Shown here in pieces: positions 1 to 6,484 of a stretch of 43,783 nucleotides of DNA; positions within the stretch are counted from its first letter, which is position 1, and each line of letters starts with the position of its first letter. The DNA lies in the IMG/VR virus record IMGVR_UViG_3300047560_002804, positions 1 through 43,783 of that record. One strand, 5' to 3'. This DNA is from a virus. The translations under genes were made by a program, and so were the position numbers. Below the pieces are notes generated by a model. The model searched no databases. It had not been told where the DNA came from and saw nothing but the letters and a program-made list of their open reading frames with translations.

Positions 1-727
1 TAGACATTACACCCTTCAACACATCGTATGGGTACACTGCAGCAGCGTTAACCTTAACAGTTGGGTCATCTCCCTTTACGAGCTTAGCAACATACTCAGC
101 AAACTTTGACGTATTACGAGTAAATGCTTTCTTGTAACGAGAAGCTGCCAACGAAGGTACGTGGCTGAAGTTAATGCTATCCCAGTCCTTTGCGCACATC
201 TTTTGTTCAACGACGTTAGTCAGTTCAACAAGAGACTTACGGTAAAACTTAGGTGACATTCCATAGAAGTTACGGATTTCAACTGCCAATGGTCCTTGAC
301 GTGGCGTCCACTTTGCTGCCAGGCCGTTCTTCTCACGAAGAGCGTCTCCCAACATAGTGAATGCTTGAGTCTTCAACTCCTTGTCCGTAAAGACAAAGAT
401 GTCGTCCCAACGACCGAGCTCTGGAGTCTTAGCCAACAGCTGCGATGCCGCTTGCTTGTCGTGCTTTTCCAAGTACTTCAAGATTTGGCGATACAACTCA
501 CGTTCACCGGATCCACCACGAACGTCACGCACCCATTGGGCAATACGCAACGCCACGTCCTTATCCTCAACGTAAGCTGCTACGAAGTCCGCAGTAATAT
601 CCTTACCACGAGATGCTCCGATTTTGAAAAACAAATCCACACACGCATTGGCTGTAGACTTGCGCGCACGCATGCCGTTTTCAGTGCGTGCAGATTGGTT
701 CTTAACGGCTTCGACAAATGTTGACAT
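1..727 (-). CDS. DUF2828/TROVE-like RNA-binding protein, 3' part outside window
   Basis: The reading frame starts at an ATG at 725-727 behind an AAGGAG Shine-Dalgarno and runs uninterrupted off the left edge, so only the first ~242 residues are present. The protein carries the block KWTPRQGPLAVEIRNFYG followed by KDWDSINFSHVPSLAASRYK, which I recognise as the DUF2828 family, a TROVE/vWA-like family frequent in large phages and plasmids. TROVE proteins (Ro60/Rsr) bind structured small RNAs such as Y RNAs and misfolded tRNA-like RNAs. Its position next to a huge array of abnormal structured RNAs makes an RNA-binding role attractive, but that link is inference. Family call good, biochemical role unproven. 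Confidence 0.85.
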   Translation of the reverse strand, partial: MSTFVEAVKNQSARTENGMRARKSTANACVDLFFKIGASRGKDITADFVAAYVEDKDVALRIAQWVRDVRGGSGERELYRQILKYLEKHDKQAASQLLAKTPELGRWDDIFVFTDKELKTQAFTMLGDALREKNGLAAKWTPRQGPLAVEIRNFYGMSPKFYRKSLVELTNVVEQKMCAKDWDSINFSHVPSLAASRYKKAFTRNTSKFAEYVAKLVKGDDPTVKVNAAAVYPYDVLKGVMS

Positions 728-745
728 AATGAACTCCTTTTTTAT

Positions 746-815
746 CAACAGGTTAATTTTTACGGTTTAGATTAGAAGTCTAATGTAATTTTGTTTGCGG
801 AATTTAACCTAAATT
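746..815 (-). ncRNA. Recurrent AGGWTA/CAGCAA RNA unit with anticodon-like hairpin (TCT)
   Basis: On the minus strand the unit opens AGGTTAA...CCGCAAAC and closes TTAACCTGTTG, giving a 7-bp terminal helix (750-756 with 804-810). Between them lies one hairpin, TTAGA-CTTCTAA-TCTAA, whose 7-nt loop has the C32-U33-UCU-A37-A38 pattern of a tRNA-Arg anticodon loop. There are no D or T arms and no CCA. It is the leftmost of about eleven copies of the module in the window and sits between the DUF2828 gene and another unit. Function unknown. Confidence 0.6.
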
Positions 816-910
816 CAACAGATTGGTATCATCGGGCATATCACGCTCCCAGCCAGATTCGGGCTATCTTTATGGTGATTAGTTTGTGCTGCTGCACCCA
901 ATCTATATTC
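816..910 (-). ncRNA. Recurrent RNA unit, ~95 nt, structured insert
   Basis: A terminal helix AGATTGG/CCAATCT (820-826 with 898-904) is followed on the minus strand by GTGCAGCAGC, a divergent form of the CAGCAA motif, and the unit ends with CTGTTG as in the other copies. The insert can form GGG...CCC and AGCC...GGCT hairpins. No canonical tRNA T arm is present. It lies directly between two other units. Confidence 0.5.
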
Positions 911-913
911 AGA

Positions 914-1128
914 TCAACAGAGTAGGCGAGGCAGTAATTTATTGTTCTGGTCGCCTACTTTGAGCACTTGCTCTAGCCTCACGACCCTATCACCAATCGT
1001 TGGTGCCCGATCCTTGCATTCAGCTAGGCTATAGTTTGTGTTCTACAAACAATATTCACCTTACGGTGACGAGTCAATCAGGACGTTACTCCTAGATTAG
1101 TTTGGTTTGCTGAATCTACTCTAAATTC
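914..1128 (-). ncRNA. Recurrent RNA unit, ~215 nt, long structured insert
   Basis: The ends AGAGTAG (919-925) and CTACTCT (1116-1122) pair. The minus-strand 5' part carries ATTCAGCAAACC (the conserved motif) and the 3' part ends CTCTGTTG. The insert of about 190 nt shows many local hairpins, including a TCACC-GTAA-GGTGA stem-loop with a GNRA tetraloop, GTTTGT-AGAA-CACAAAC, and a 9-bp stem near the 3' end. No long reading frame explains it. I do not recognise the RNA class. Confidence 0.5.
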
Positions 1129-1171
1129 AATACGACAATTATAATGCAGTACAAAACAATTGTCAACAGTG

Positions 1172-1245
1172 TGGTGCTCCCAACAAGAATTGAACTTGTG
1201 TTTCATCCTTACCAAGGATGTGTAATGCCATTATACTATGAGAGC
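1172..1245 (-). tRNA. tRNA-Thr(GGT)
   Basis: Full cloverleaf with encoded CCA: acceptor GCTCTCA/TGGGAGC, anticodon arm CATCC-TTGGTAA-GGATG, T arm ACAAG-TTCAATT-CTTGT. Reads ACC/ACU. Confidence 0.9.
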
Positions 1246-1247
1246 AA

Positions 1248-1631
1248 TCAGTCCGGCAACGTGGCCCATTCGATTATGACCTTTTTATCGGCCTGTCGTT
1301 GGACTCCTTTACCGTACTTTGTAACCATTGCAACCACTCTTGGAACAATATACTGCTTGAAATAGCAGTCGTCATTACGCTTGAGCTCAGCTCGAGTGTA
1401 AGGTTTCCCTGCAAGATATGTTCTTGCTAGGTGAGTTGCTCTTGATTCGTTACGGACATCTAACTTGCGATGGTTGGTCAAGCTATGCAGCTTCCACTCC
1501 AACGAGATAGAACTTGTTTGGTCACCACTACGGTGGTGTTTAATTTGATGCTTGAGCTTTTTCTCTTCGTGGCGAATGATTGCTGGCTCAAGTGCGAGAT
1601 GCTTTGCTTTAATTTTTAATTCGATACACAT
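1248..1631 (-). CDS. Conserved phage hypothetical protein (127 aa)
   Basis: Basic, lysine- and arginine-rich protein starting at ATG 1629-1631 behind AAGGA. Blocks such as HLALEPAIIRHEEKKL and KLDVRNESRATHLA resemble a small hypothetical family seen repeatedly in large phages; no catalytic motif is evident. It ends 2 nt upstream of the Thr tRNA and so lies in the same leftward transcript. Function unknown. A nucleic-acid-binding role would fit the charge but is only a guess. Confidence 0.75.
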   Translation of the reverse strand: MCIELKIKAKHLALEPAIIRHEEKKLKHQIKHHRSGDQTSSISLEWKLHSLTNHRKLDVRNESRATHLARTYLAGKPYTRAELKRNDDCYFKQYIVPRVVAMVTKYGKGVQRQADKKVIIEWATLPD

Positions 1632-1746
1632 ATTTTATTTTCCTTGTTTATTAAATGTTAAAAAATACACTTTGAACAAAGAAAATCTTACGGTGGTCGA
1701 ATAATCTATGAGTAATTCCTCATGATAGTACTCCTTATAATATAAT

Positions 1747-1821
1747 TGGTGACCCTAATGGGAATCGAACCCATTTCAATGCGTTTTAGAGGCGCTTGCA
1801 TAACCAACATGCTCTAGGATC
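1747..1821 (-). tRNA. Candidate amber-suppressor tRNA (anticodon CTA)
   Basis: Acceptor GATCCTA/TAGGGTC, A73, encoded CCA, D arm GCAT-GTTGGTT-ATGC, T arm ATGGG-TTCGATT-CCCAT. The anticodon loop is CTCTAAA (C32 U33 CUA A37 A38), as in classical suppressor tRNAs, so it should read UAG. The anticodon stem AGCGC/ACGCA has a C31-A39 mismatch (as in the Ser-CGA tRNA here) and an A-A at its base. The amino acid carried cannot be assigned. TAG still ends at least one gene here (3963..4295). Confidence 0.7.
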
Positions 1822-1848
1822 GATGTAAGTATATAGCTTACAAATTTA

Positions 1849-1924
1849 TGGTACCTCGTGACGGGATCGAACCGCCGACCTTCTCCGTGTAAAGGAGCTA
1901 CTCGTACCGCTGAGTTAACGAGGC
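1849..1924 (-). tRNA. tRNA-Val(TAC)
   Basis: Acceptor GCCTCGT/ACGAGGT with G1-U72, encoded ACCA, anticodon loop TTTACAC. Its 5' ten bases overlap the stop end of the oxygenase gene upstream. Confidence 0.85.
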
Positions 1925-2376
1925 ATCTTATATTTAATACGCTCTGCCAATTCTTCGAAAGAAACATTGAAGATTGATATCTTCAATAAAATCCTTTCCT
2001 CTGGTCCGTTATGGACTGAGTGTGGAATCGAAGTATTGAGCAAAGCTTGTTTGTAGTGATACAATCTATTATCGAATTGTACAGGTGCTGCATTATCCGA
2101 TAATACAAAATTAATACTACAAGTTGTCTTATGGTCTACGTGAACAGGCAATTTAAAATACGGCTCTTGAAAATAAAACCGTGGCTTCCCATCCACTTCA
2201 AAATCATCCATTATCTTTTGAACAAATGGCGAATTATATTTTGATATTTGCCATTCGTTCATGTTGTATCCTTTTAACCGATCGTCCGTATAGGATACAG
2301 CTCTATGTCTTGCATGTTCTGCTTCAATCAGAGCTCGATCGATATCAAGCGGATAATCAAGTACTAGAAGATCCAT
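1915..2376 (-). CDS. 2OG-Fe(II) oxygenase-like protein
   Basis: About 153 aa. The likely iron triad is H-x-D in LPVHVDHKT with the distal His in IPHSVHNG, followed by the 2-oxoglutarate-binding Arg in EERILLKISIF, the usual order in the double-stranded beta-helix fold. The start is taken at ATG 2374-2376, giving a 20-nt overlap with the gene upstream; a start at 2421 is possible but would overlap more. It is one of seven such proteins in the window, several wedged between tRNA genes. Substrate unknown (RNA, protein and small molecules are all used by relatives). Confidence 0.75.
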   Translation of the reverse strand: MDLLVLDYPLDIDRALIEAEHARHRAVSYTDDRLKGYNMNEWQISKYNSPFVQKIMDDFEVDGKPRFYFQEPYFKLPVHVDHKTTCSINFVLSDNAAPVQFDNRLYHYKQALLNTSIPHSVHNGPEERILLKISIFNVSFEELAERIKYKMPR

Positions 2377-2575
2377 TAAACTTAGCTGCTTCTTGCGTTT
2401 CTTGATTGCTTCGGAGAGCATCTTCAGTCGTCAGCACATCATAATATTCATTCTTCGATGTGCCAGTGTTATCATCCTTCAAATCACGACTAAAAATAGC
2501 ATCCCATCGCGTATCATACTCTTGCTGACTTATGCTAAGTGGTCTTGGTTTACTGCCTTTTCCGCCATCACTCAT
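2357..2575 (-). CDS. Small conserved phage protein (72 aa)
   Basis: Starts MSDGGKGSKPRPLS behind GAGGAAC and contains YDTRWDAIFSRDLKDD. The GKGSxPRP...WxxIF pattern matches a tiny hypothetical family common in phages; function unknown. A longer in-frame extension to 2644 runs through a tRNA and is rejected. It lies 14 nt downstream of a CAT tRNA and overlaps the next oxygenase gene. Confidence 0.75.
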   Translation of the reverse strand: MSDGGKGSKPRPLSISQQEYDTRWDAIFSRDLKDDNTGTSKNEYYDVLTTEDALRSNQETQEAAKFNGSSST

Positions 2576-2588
2576 ATTTGTTCCTCTA

Positions 2589-2663
2589 TGGTGGTGATAG
2601 AAGGTACCGAGCCTTCCTCGTCGGCTTATGAAACCGCTACGCATCCGTCTACGTCATATCACC
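2589..2663 (-). tRNA. tRNA(CAT), probably elongator Met
   Basis: Acceptor GGTGATA/TATCACC, encoded ACCA, anticodon loop TTCATAA, T arm GAAGG-CTCGGTA-CCTTC with an unusual loop. It differs from the neighbouring initiator-like and Ile2-like CAT tRNAs, leaving elongator Met as the most economical call. Confidence 0.75.
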
Positions 2664-2670
2664 AATAAAA

Positions 2671-2744
2671 TGGATGCGGGTCGTGGTAACGCTCCACACT
2701 CGGTAAGGCTTATGAGACCTTCCGGGTCACTTGACCTACCCGCG
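2671..2744 (-). tRNA. tRNA-Met(CAT), initiator-like
   Basis: The acceptor CGCGGGT/ACCCGCA leaves C1 opposite A72, the bacterial initiator hallmark. Anticodon loop CTCATAA, CCA encoded after U73. It lacks the three G-C pairs of the E. coli initiator anticodon stem (AAGGT/GCCTT), and the T loop AGCGTTA is non-canonical. Confidence 0.75.
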
Positions 2745-2750
2745 CAAAAC

Positions 2751-2984
2751 TTATTTTCTAAACTTCATCCCCACGTAGGTACCCAAAAAGGCACCAGCGC
2801 AGGCTGGAATTAACAACCAATGGTTAGTCGTATAATTGATTACAGCCACACTGGCAATAATAAAAACTACAACGGCCCAACCGCTTGCCAAAAGCGGTTT
2901 GCTATCGCTCACCGCTCTCAGATAATATGTATAAAATACATCAGTAAAAAACAATGCAAAAAAAGTAACAATGTATTCTAACAT
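2751..2984 (-). CDS. Small phage membrane protein (77 aa)
   Basis: Two to three hydrophobic segments (about residues 1-20, 32-50 and 57-72) separated by a short polar loop; the ending is GAFLGTYVGMKFRK. Similar small membrane proteins are recurrent hypotheticals in aquatic phages. No enzymatic motif. It lies between the initiator-like tRNA and tRNA-Thr(TGT) in the leftward unit. Confidence 0.75.
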   Translation of the reverse strand: MLEYIVTFFALFFTDVFYTYYLRAVSDSKPLLASGWAVVVFIIASVAVINYTTNHWLLIPACAGAFLGTYVGMKFRK

Positions 2985-2991
2985 AGTTGAA

Positions 2992-3065
2992 TGGTGCCCC
3001 CTGAGAGAATCGAACTCCCGTACCCGGATTACAAAACCGGTGTAATGCCATTATACTAAGAGGGC
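2992..3065 (-). tRNA. tRNA-Thr(TGT)
   Basis: Acceptor GCCCTCT/AGGGGGC, encoded ACCA, anticodon loop TTTGTAA. The anticodon stem has a U-U at 31-39. Confidence 0.85.
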
Positions 3066-3073
3066 GTGTTTTG

Positions 3074-3150
3074 TGGCTCCCCGAGCTGGGCTCGAACCAG
3101 CGACACCTTGATTAACAGTCAAGTGCTTCTACCAACTGAGCTATCAGGGA
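3074..3150 (-). tRNA. tRNA-Asn(GTT)
   Basis: Acceptor TCCCTGA/TCGGGGA, G73, encoded CCA, anticodon arm CTTGA-CTGTTAA-TCAAG. A second Asn tRNA lies at 12060. Confidence 0.9.
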
Positions 3151-3180
3151 ATGTAATAGAGTATTATATATGACTACAAA

Positions 3181-3798
3181 TTAAAAATCAACTGTAGTTG
3201 GTCCAATATTTCCTGCTACCGATATTCGCGTCCCATCTACTGTGAGGAACGGATACACCTGATGCTTCATGTTTGCAGTAAACATGATCATCATGCCTTC
3301 ATACTCCTTTGAGACCGGAATATCATATACAAGTTGGCTACCATCAATCGCATTGTACATCAACTGAAAGGCTGCGCTCGACCGAACTCCGTCTTTTTTC
3401 CTACTTGGAAAAAAGTTTCGTTCTTCCTCAATATCGTAGGGAATGGAAACCCAAATAACAAACGACAACATTCCTGTGTGATCGTGAAGTGGATTGTATT
3501 CATATCTTTGTTGATAGTTGACCCAAGCAGTTGTTATGCTTGCATCTACTATTTGTTCGTCTGGAATATATTTGTCGAAAAATTGATCTGCAACTTCCAG
3601 AACAAACGATTCTAATGCAGGCTCTAAAATTAATAGGTCTTCTCTTTTGAGAGCACCCACCAGCATGTTTGTATACGAAGTGCCTGGAACACATTGAGCA
3701 CGTTCAACCTGCTGCTTCAATCTTTGAAGCAATGCGTCAGGTATCTTTGCTAAAAGCACCCCATAATTGGGTAATTTTAATTCTCGTGTTTCTATCAT
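3181..3798 (-). CDS. 2OG-Fe(II) oxygenase-like protein (TIGR02466-type)
   Basis: 205 aa, full length for the family. Iron ligands appear as H-D in YNPLHDHTGMLSFVIWV and the distal His in ANMKHQVYPF, with the cosubstrate Arg in DGTRISVAGNIG. The segment VNYQQRYEYNPLHDH is typical of the uncharacterised TIGR02466 group found across T4-like and cyanophages. Flanked on both sides by tRNA genes. Substrate not predictable from sequence. Confidence 0.8.
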   Translation of the reverse strand: MIETRELKLPNYGVLLAKIPDALLQRLKQQVERAQCVPGTSYTNMLVGALKREDLLILEPALESFVLEVADQFFDKYIPDEQIVDASITTAWVNYQQRYEYNPLHDHTGMLSFVIWVSIPYDIEEERNFFPSRKKDGVRSSAAFQLMYNAIDGSQLVYDIPVSKEYEGMMIMFTANMKHQVYPFLTVDGTRISVAGNIGPTTVDF

Positions 3799-3808
3799 AA
3801 TAAAAATA

Positions 3809-3883
3809 TGGTGGTCGGTACAAGGTTCGAACTTGTGACCTCTTCCATGTCAAGGAAGTATTCTACCGCTGAAATAACCGACC
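3809..3883 (-). tRNA. tRNA-Val(GAC)
   Basis: Acceptor GGTCGGT/ACCGACC, encoded ACCA, anticodon arm CTTCC-TTGACAT-GGAAG, identical in loop to E. coli tRNA-Val(GAC). Confidence 0.9.
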
Positions 3884-3888
3884 TAAAA

Positions 3889-3963
3889 TGGTGGGCTGAC
3901 TAGGAATTGAACCTAGACTCAATCGATTATGAGTCGACTGCTTTACCATTAAGCTATCAGCCC
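3889..3963 (-). tRNA. tRNA(CAT), probably Ile2
   Basis: Acceptor GGGCTGA/TCAGCCC, encoded ACCA, anticodon arm GTCGA-CTCATAA-TCGAT. The arm resembles the GGCGA-CTCATAA-TCGC of tRNA-Ile2, whose C34 becomes lysidine and reads AUA. Met identity cannot be excluded. Confidence 0.75.
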
Positions 3964-4295
3964 TAAATGTCTTTGCACTCATTCAACAATGGTTGCATCT
4001 TCTCATTATCTAATATCATTGCCTTCTCAGGCAACTGCAAATATACCAACTTACCGCTAGCAGTCTCGTACCGACGAACATTAGTAACGCCTTTGTTGGT
4101 AGGTTGACTATGCATTACAAACGCCGTATCTCTGACCTTAACATAAATCTTTGTCGGCGTCTTCTCTAGCACTTTGATGACAGCAAAATCACATTGCTTC
4201 GTTCCCTCAAGTTTTTGAGGTTTGTAAGCGTAAGAAGGACCAATCAGCAAAGTATATGCAAGTCCAGCTACGGATAGTATTGCGGTAGGCTCCAT
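3963..4295 (-). CDS. Hypothetical protein with hydrophobic N-terminus (110 aa)
   Basis: Residues 5-22 form a hydrophobic segment ending near SYAYKP, plausibly a signal peptide or membrane anchor, followed by a soluble beta-rich domain. The stop codon is TAG (3963-3965), one base into the Ile2-like tRNA gene, relevant because a CTA tRNA is encoded nearby. Two nt separate it from the gene upstream (4298..4813), also hydrophobic at its N-terminus; the pair may act together at the envelope. Function unknown. Confidence 0.7.
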   Translation of the reverse strand: MEPTAILSVAGLAYTLLIGPSYAYKPQKLEGTKQCDFAVIKVLEKTPTKIYVKVRDTAFVMHSQPTNKGVTNVRRYETASGKLVYLQLPEKAMILDNEKMQPLLNECKDI

Positions 4296-4297
4296 GA

Positions 4298-4813
4298 TTA
4301 TCTCTTCTTAAACTTTGCGTCAAAATGCTTATCGAACACCGTCGATGATACATTATCATCTTCAAATTCAAACTCATCAAACGATGGTACTTTTGGTGGT
4401 AGATCTAGTCGACGTCGTACAATTGGATCCGTACCATCATACTTGACAAATTCTTCCAGAATCTTTTGTCTTGCTAGAGCTTCTTGGTATGCAATCTCCT
4501 TCGGAGTCTTCGGCGGAAGCACTTCAGCACGTGCTTGCTTAGCAGTAGCCTTTACACTTGGAGATGGTGCCAGCGGCCCTAGTTGAACTTTATCAACTTC
4601 GTCCTCTTCCTCTTCGGATTTGGCAACAATAGGTTCCAACTCTACCCCACGCGGAGCAAACGAAGTGTTAGGATCAACCCTAATCTGATTATGTTCAGCC
4701 ATTGCTGCAGCAGCAGTTTGCATGCCCTCTGCAAAAATACCAAACAACGCTACACCTACTTGCGGCTTTAACACCATAAGCATGAACAACATTCCAATTC
4801 CAAAATATCTCAT
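4298..4813 (-). CDS. Hypothetical protein, N-terminal membrane segment and acidic linker (171 aa)
   Basis: A hydrophobic stretch covers residues 5-30, then an acidic run (KSEEEEDEVDKV, about 65-76), a proline-rich linker and an alpha-helical region around EIAYQEALARQKILEEFVKY. The layout suggests a membrane-anchored protein with a long extramembrane tail. I do not recognise a family. Translationally close to the gene at 3963..4295. Confidence 0.7.
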   Translation of the reverse strand: MRYFGIGMLFMLMVLKPQVGVALFGIFAEGMQTAAAAMAEHNQIRVDPNTSFAPRGVELEPIVAKSEEEEDEVDKVQLGPLAPSPSVKATAKQARAEVLPPKTPKEIAYQEALARQKILEEFVKYDGTDPIVRRRLDLPPKVPSFDEFEFEDDNVSSTVFDKHFDAKFKKR

Positions 4814-4879
4814 AACAAATCCCTCAAATGGATGTCGTTATTATAATGATGTCCAACATTTGAGACAACCATTTGGTCT

Positions 4880-4962
4880 TGGTACGGGTATCCGGACTCG
4901 AACCGGAACGCTGAAGGCGGGAGATTTTAAGTCTCCTGTGTCTACCATTCCACCATACCCGC
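4880..4962 (-). tRNA. tRNA-Leu(TAA)
   Basis: Acceptor GCGGGTA/TACCCGT, encoded ACCA, anticodon arm GGAGA-CTTAAAA-TCTCC. It keeps a long variable region, unlike the other three Leu tRNAs in the window. Confidence 0.9.
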
Positions 4963-4965
4963 AAA

Positions 4966-5064
4966 AAATAATATGATGTGCCTGGACGCCATCTCCAGGT
5001 AAGTCTCCGCAGCCGCGAGAAAGAGCAGCCCGTACACACTATAGCCTATGAATTCACATCATAA
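4966..5064 (-). ncRNA. Candidate structured RNA between tRNA genes
   Basis: Gene-free spacer with a 9-bp closing repeat TATGATGTG/CACATCATA and an internal CCTGGA-GATGGCG-TCCAGG hairpin on the minus strand. The open frames crossing it have no protein character. No known RNA family recognised. Confidence 0.4.
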
Positions 5065-5066
5065 CT

Positions 5067-5141
5067 TGGCGCGTCCAAGAGGAATCGAACCTCTATCCAC
5101 TCCTTCGGAAAGAGCTATTCTATCCATTGAACTATGGACGC
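5067..5141 (-). tRNA. tRNA-Arg(CCG)
   Basis: Acceptor GCGTCCA/TGGACGC, G73, encoded CCA, anticodon loop TTCCGAA. Confidence 0.85.
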
Positions 5142-5147
5142 TTTGTT

Positions 5148-5222
5148 TGGTCCGGCGTAGAGGAATCGAACCTCTATTAATAGCTTAGAAGGCTACTGTT
5201 CTATCCATTGAACTAACGCCAG
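5148..5222 (-). tRNA. tRNA-Arg(TCT)
   Basis: Acceptor CTGGCGT/ACGCCGG, encoded ACCA, anticodon arm GTAGC-CTTCTAA-GCTAT. A second Arg(TCT)-type tRNA sits inside an unusual unit at 13017-13126. Confidence 0.9.
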
Positions 5223-5224
5223 AA

Positions 5225-5698
5225 TTATATGTACCAAAGAGCCAGCGTATACCGACTGTGGTTCAAAACTTCTGATACACCATGAGCATGCAACTTACCA
5301 TCAAAGTAAATTGTTCTACCAACCTTCGGTTCTATTATGCGGCCATTTTCAAAATAAGTCTCCCCACCACCACACTCATTCAAATATGTAATTGAAGTTA
5401 GTAGCGTGTGCTGTTCTGTATCATCAATGTGCGTTGGGTGAAAACTTCCTACTGGACGACATACCAGATATCCCCAGTCAATTTTAATTTTTTGTTTGAT
5501 TGTTTGTGCAGATGCCTCGATATCTTTGAGTACAGAATGCACATATGGATCTGGAACAATCTCAGTTCGATATGCTACTGAAAGATTGTACGAGTTCAAA
5601 TATTCCCTTGCATTACTTTTATACTCTTCGTATATCAATGTTAGATCTTTGCACTCTTGTTCAGTGATGTGATTGTCAATTACTACAATATCTTGCAT
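5225..5698 (-). CDS. 2OG-Fe(II) oxygenase (prolyl 4-hydroxylase-like)
   Basis: 157 aa. A clear P4H-type core: H-x-D in FHPTHIDDTE, GGGETYFENG, then the second His in FDGKLHAHGVSEV and the 2-oxoglutarate-binding Arg in NHSRYTLALWY. Phage members of this superfamily are common and mostly uncharacterised. It is packed between tRNA-Arg(TCT) and the TAT tRNA. The fold assignment is strong; the substrate is unknown. Confidence 0.87.
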   Translation of the reverse strand: MQDIVVIDNHITEQECKDLTLIYEEYKSNAREYLNSYNLSVAYRTEIVPDPYVHSVLKDIEASAQTIKQKIKIDWGYLVCRPVGSFHPTHIDDTEQHTLLTSITYLNECGGGETYFENGRIIEPKVGRTIYFDGKLHAHGVSEVLNHSRYTLALWYI

Positions 5699-5699
5699 G

Positions 5700-5791
5700 T
5701 GGTACCTCGACCGAGATTCGAACTCGGATGAACCAATTATCTGTTGCTTACGGGATATAAATCCGCCGTTTTACCATTAAACTATCGAGGC
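5700..5791 (-). tRNA. tRNA with apparent TAT anticodon and long variable arm
   Basis: Acceptor GCCTCGA/TCGAGGT, encoded ACCA, D arm GTTT-AATGGTA-AAAC, T arm CCGAG-TTCGAAT-CTCGG. The anticodon loop reads TTTATAT (anticodon UAU, codon AUA) with an A-C mismatch at 31-39. About 22 nt separate the anticodon stem from the T stem, a class II-size arm never expected for Ile. Identity uncertain. Confidence 0.65.
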
Positions 5792-5795
5792 AATT

Positions 5796-5885
5796 TGGCG
5801 GTGCGACTGAGACTCGAACTCAGAAACCGGCTTTCGCCGATCGACGGATTAGCAATCCGCTCCAATACCATTATGGGACCGCACC
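5796..5885 (-). tRNA. tRNA-Ser(GCT)
   Basis: Acceptor GGTGCGG/TCGCACC, G73, encoded CCA, anticodon loop TTGCTAA, long variable arm. Confidence 0.9.
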
Positions 5886-5892
5886 AAAAAAA

Positions 5893-6483
5893 TTACATGG
5901 CAGGACCGTTGCCATTTTTAAACCCTACGGTCCCACCTTCCGATTGGATTCTCTTTATCACGTCCTCAAAGAGGATTGGACGAAAATCAGTTTGCTCTAC
6001 ACAAACACAATGATACCGAGGATCAATCGTTTTGTCAACATATTCGGTTTTTCCCCACCGCGTCGTCGACATAACTCTGTTGCTATGCAAATGACCGTGA
6101 ATGTTAACACCGAACCGACCAAGACTTTCAGTATGGATTGGAATGTGACTAAGAATCATTCCATTCATTACATGGTATGCCCTGAGCTCTCGGAAATGCT
6201 GACGATATTCTTCGTCACGAAAAATATCATGGTTACCTCGAATCAATACCTTATCGCCATTGAGTCGATACATGATGTTAAGAGCTTTGCGGTTGATCAC
6301 AACATCGCCGAGATGATACACTTTATCGTTCGGGCGTACTGTTTCGTTCCAACGCTTAACCATTTCTTCATCCATTTCATCAGGATCGTCCCATGGTCTC
6401 AACTTCGTTCCATCGTCACGCAAAAATCTGCACACACCAGCGTGACCAAAGTGTGTGTCACTTACTAAAAATACTGCTGGCAT
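5893..6483 (-). CDS. Calcineurin-like metallophosphoesterase
   Basis: 196 aa with the complete metallophosphoesterase motif series: SDTHFGH near the N-terminus, GDV in VYHLGDVV, GNHD in IRGNHDIF, and H-x-H in NIHGHLHSN. These residues bind the dinuclear metal centre. Phage relatives are small phosphodiesterases or phosphatases of unknown substrate. It is directly upstream (2 nt) of nothing coding but follows 6485..7123 closely in the same transcript, so the two are probably co-translated. Confidence 0.88.
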   Translation of the reverse strand: MPAVFLVSDTHFGHAGVCRFLRDDGTKLRPWDDPDEMDEEMVKRWNETVRPNDKVYHLGDVVINRKALNIMYRLNGDKVLIRGNHDIFRDEEYRQHFRELRAYHVMNGMILSHIPIHTESLGRFGVNIHGHLHSNRVMSTTRWGKTEYVDKTIDPRYHCVCVEQTDFRPILFEDVIKRIQSEGGTVGFKNGNGPAM

Positions 6484-6484
6484 G

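Noticed and set aside
296-724. Long plus-strand frames over the DUF2828 gene
   Set aside because: They are antisense shadows: the minus strand is open through the whole interval and encodes recognisable DUF2828 blocks.
1690-1715. Mini-frame MRNYS ending in TAG close to the CTA tRNA, as a possible amber-controlled leader
   Set aside because: Only five codons with a decent Shine-Dalgarno; too short to separate from chance.
3963-3965. TAG read-through of the 110-aa gene by the suppressor tRNA
   Set aside because: The next in-frame codons are GGC TGA, so read-through would add a single residue.
4824-5039. Minus-strand frame of 71 codons over tRNA-Leu and the spacer
   Set aside because: It runs through a tRNA gene and has Trp/Arg/Cys-rich non-protein composition.
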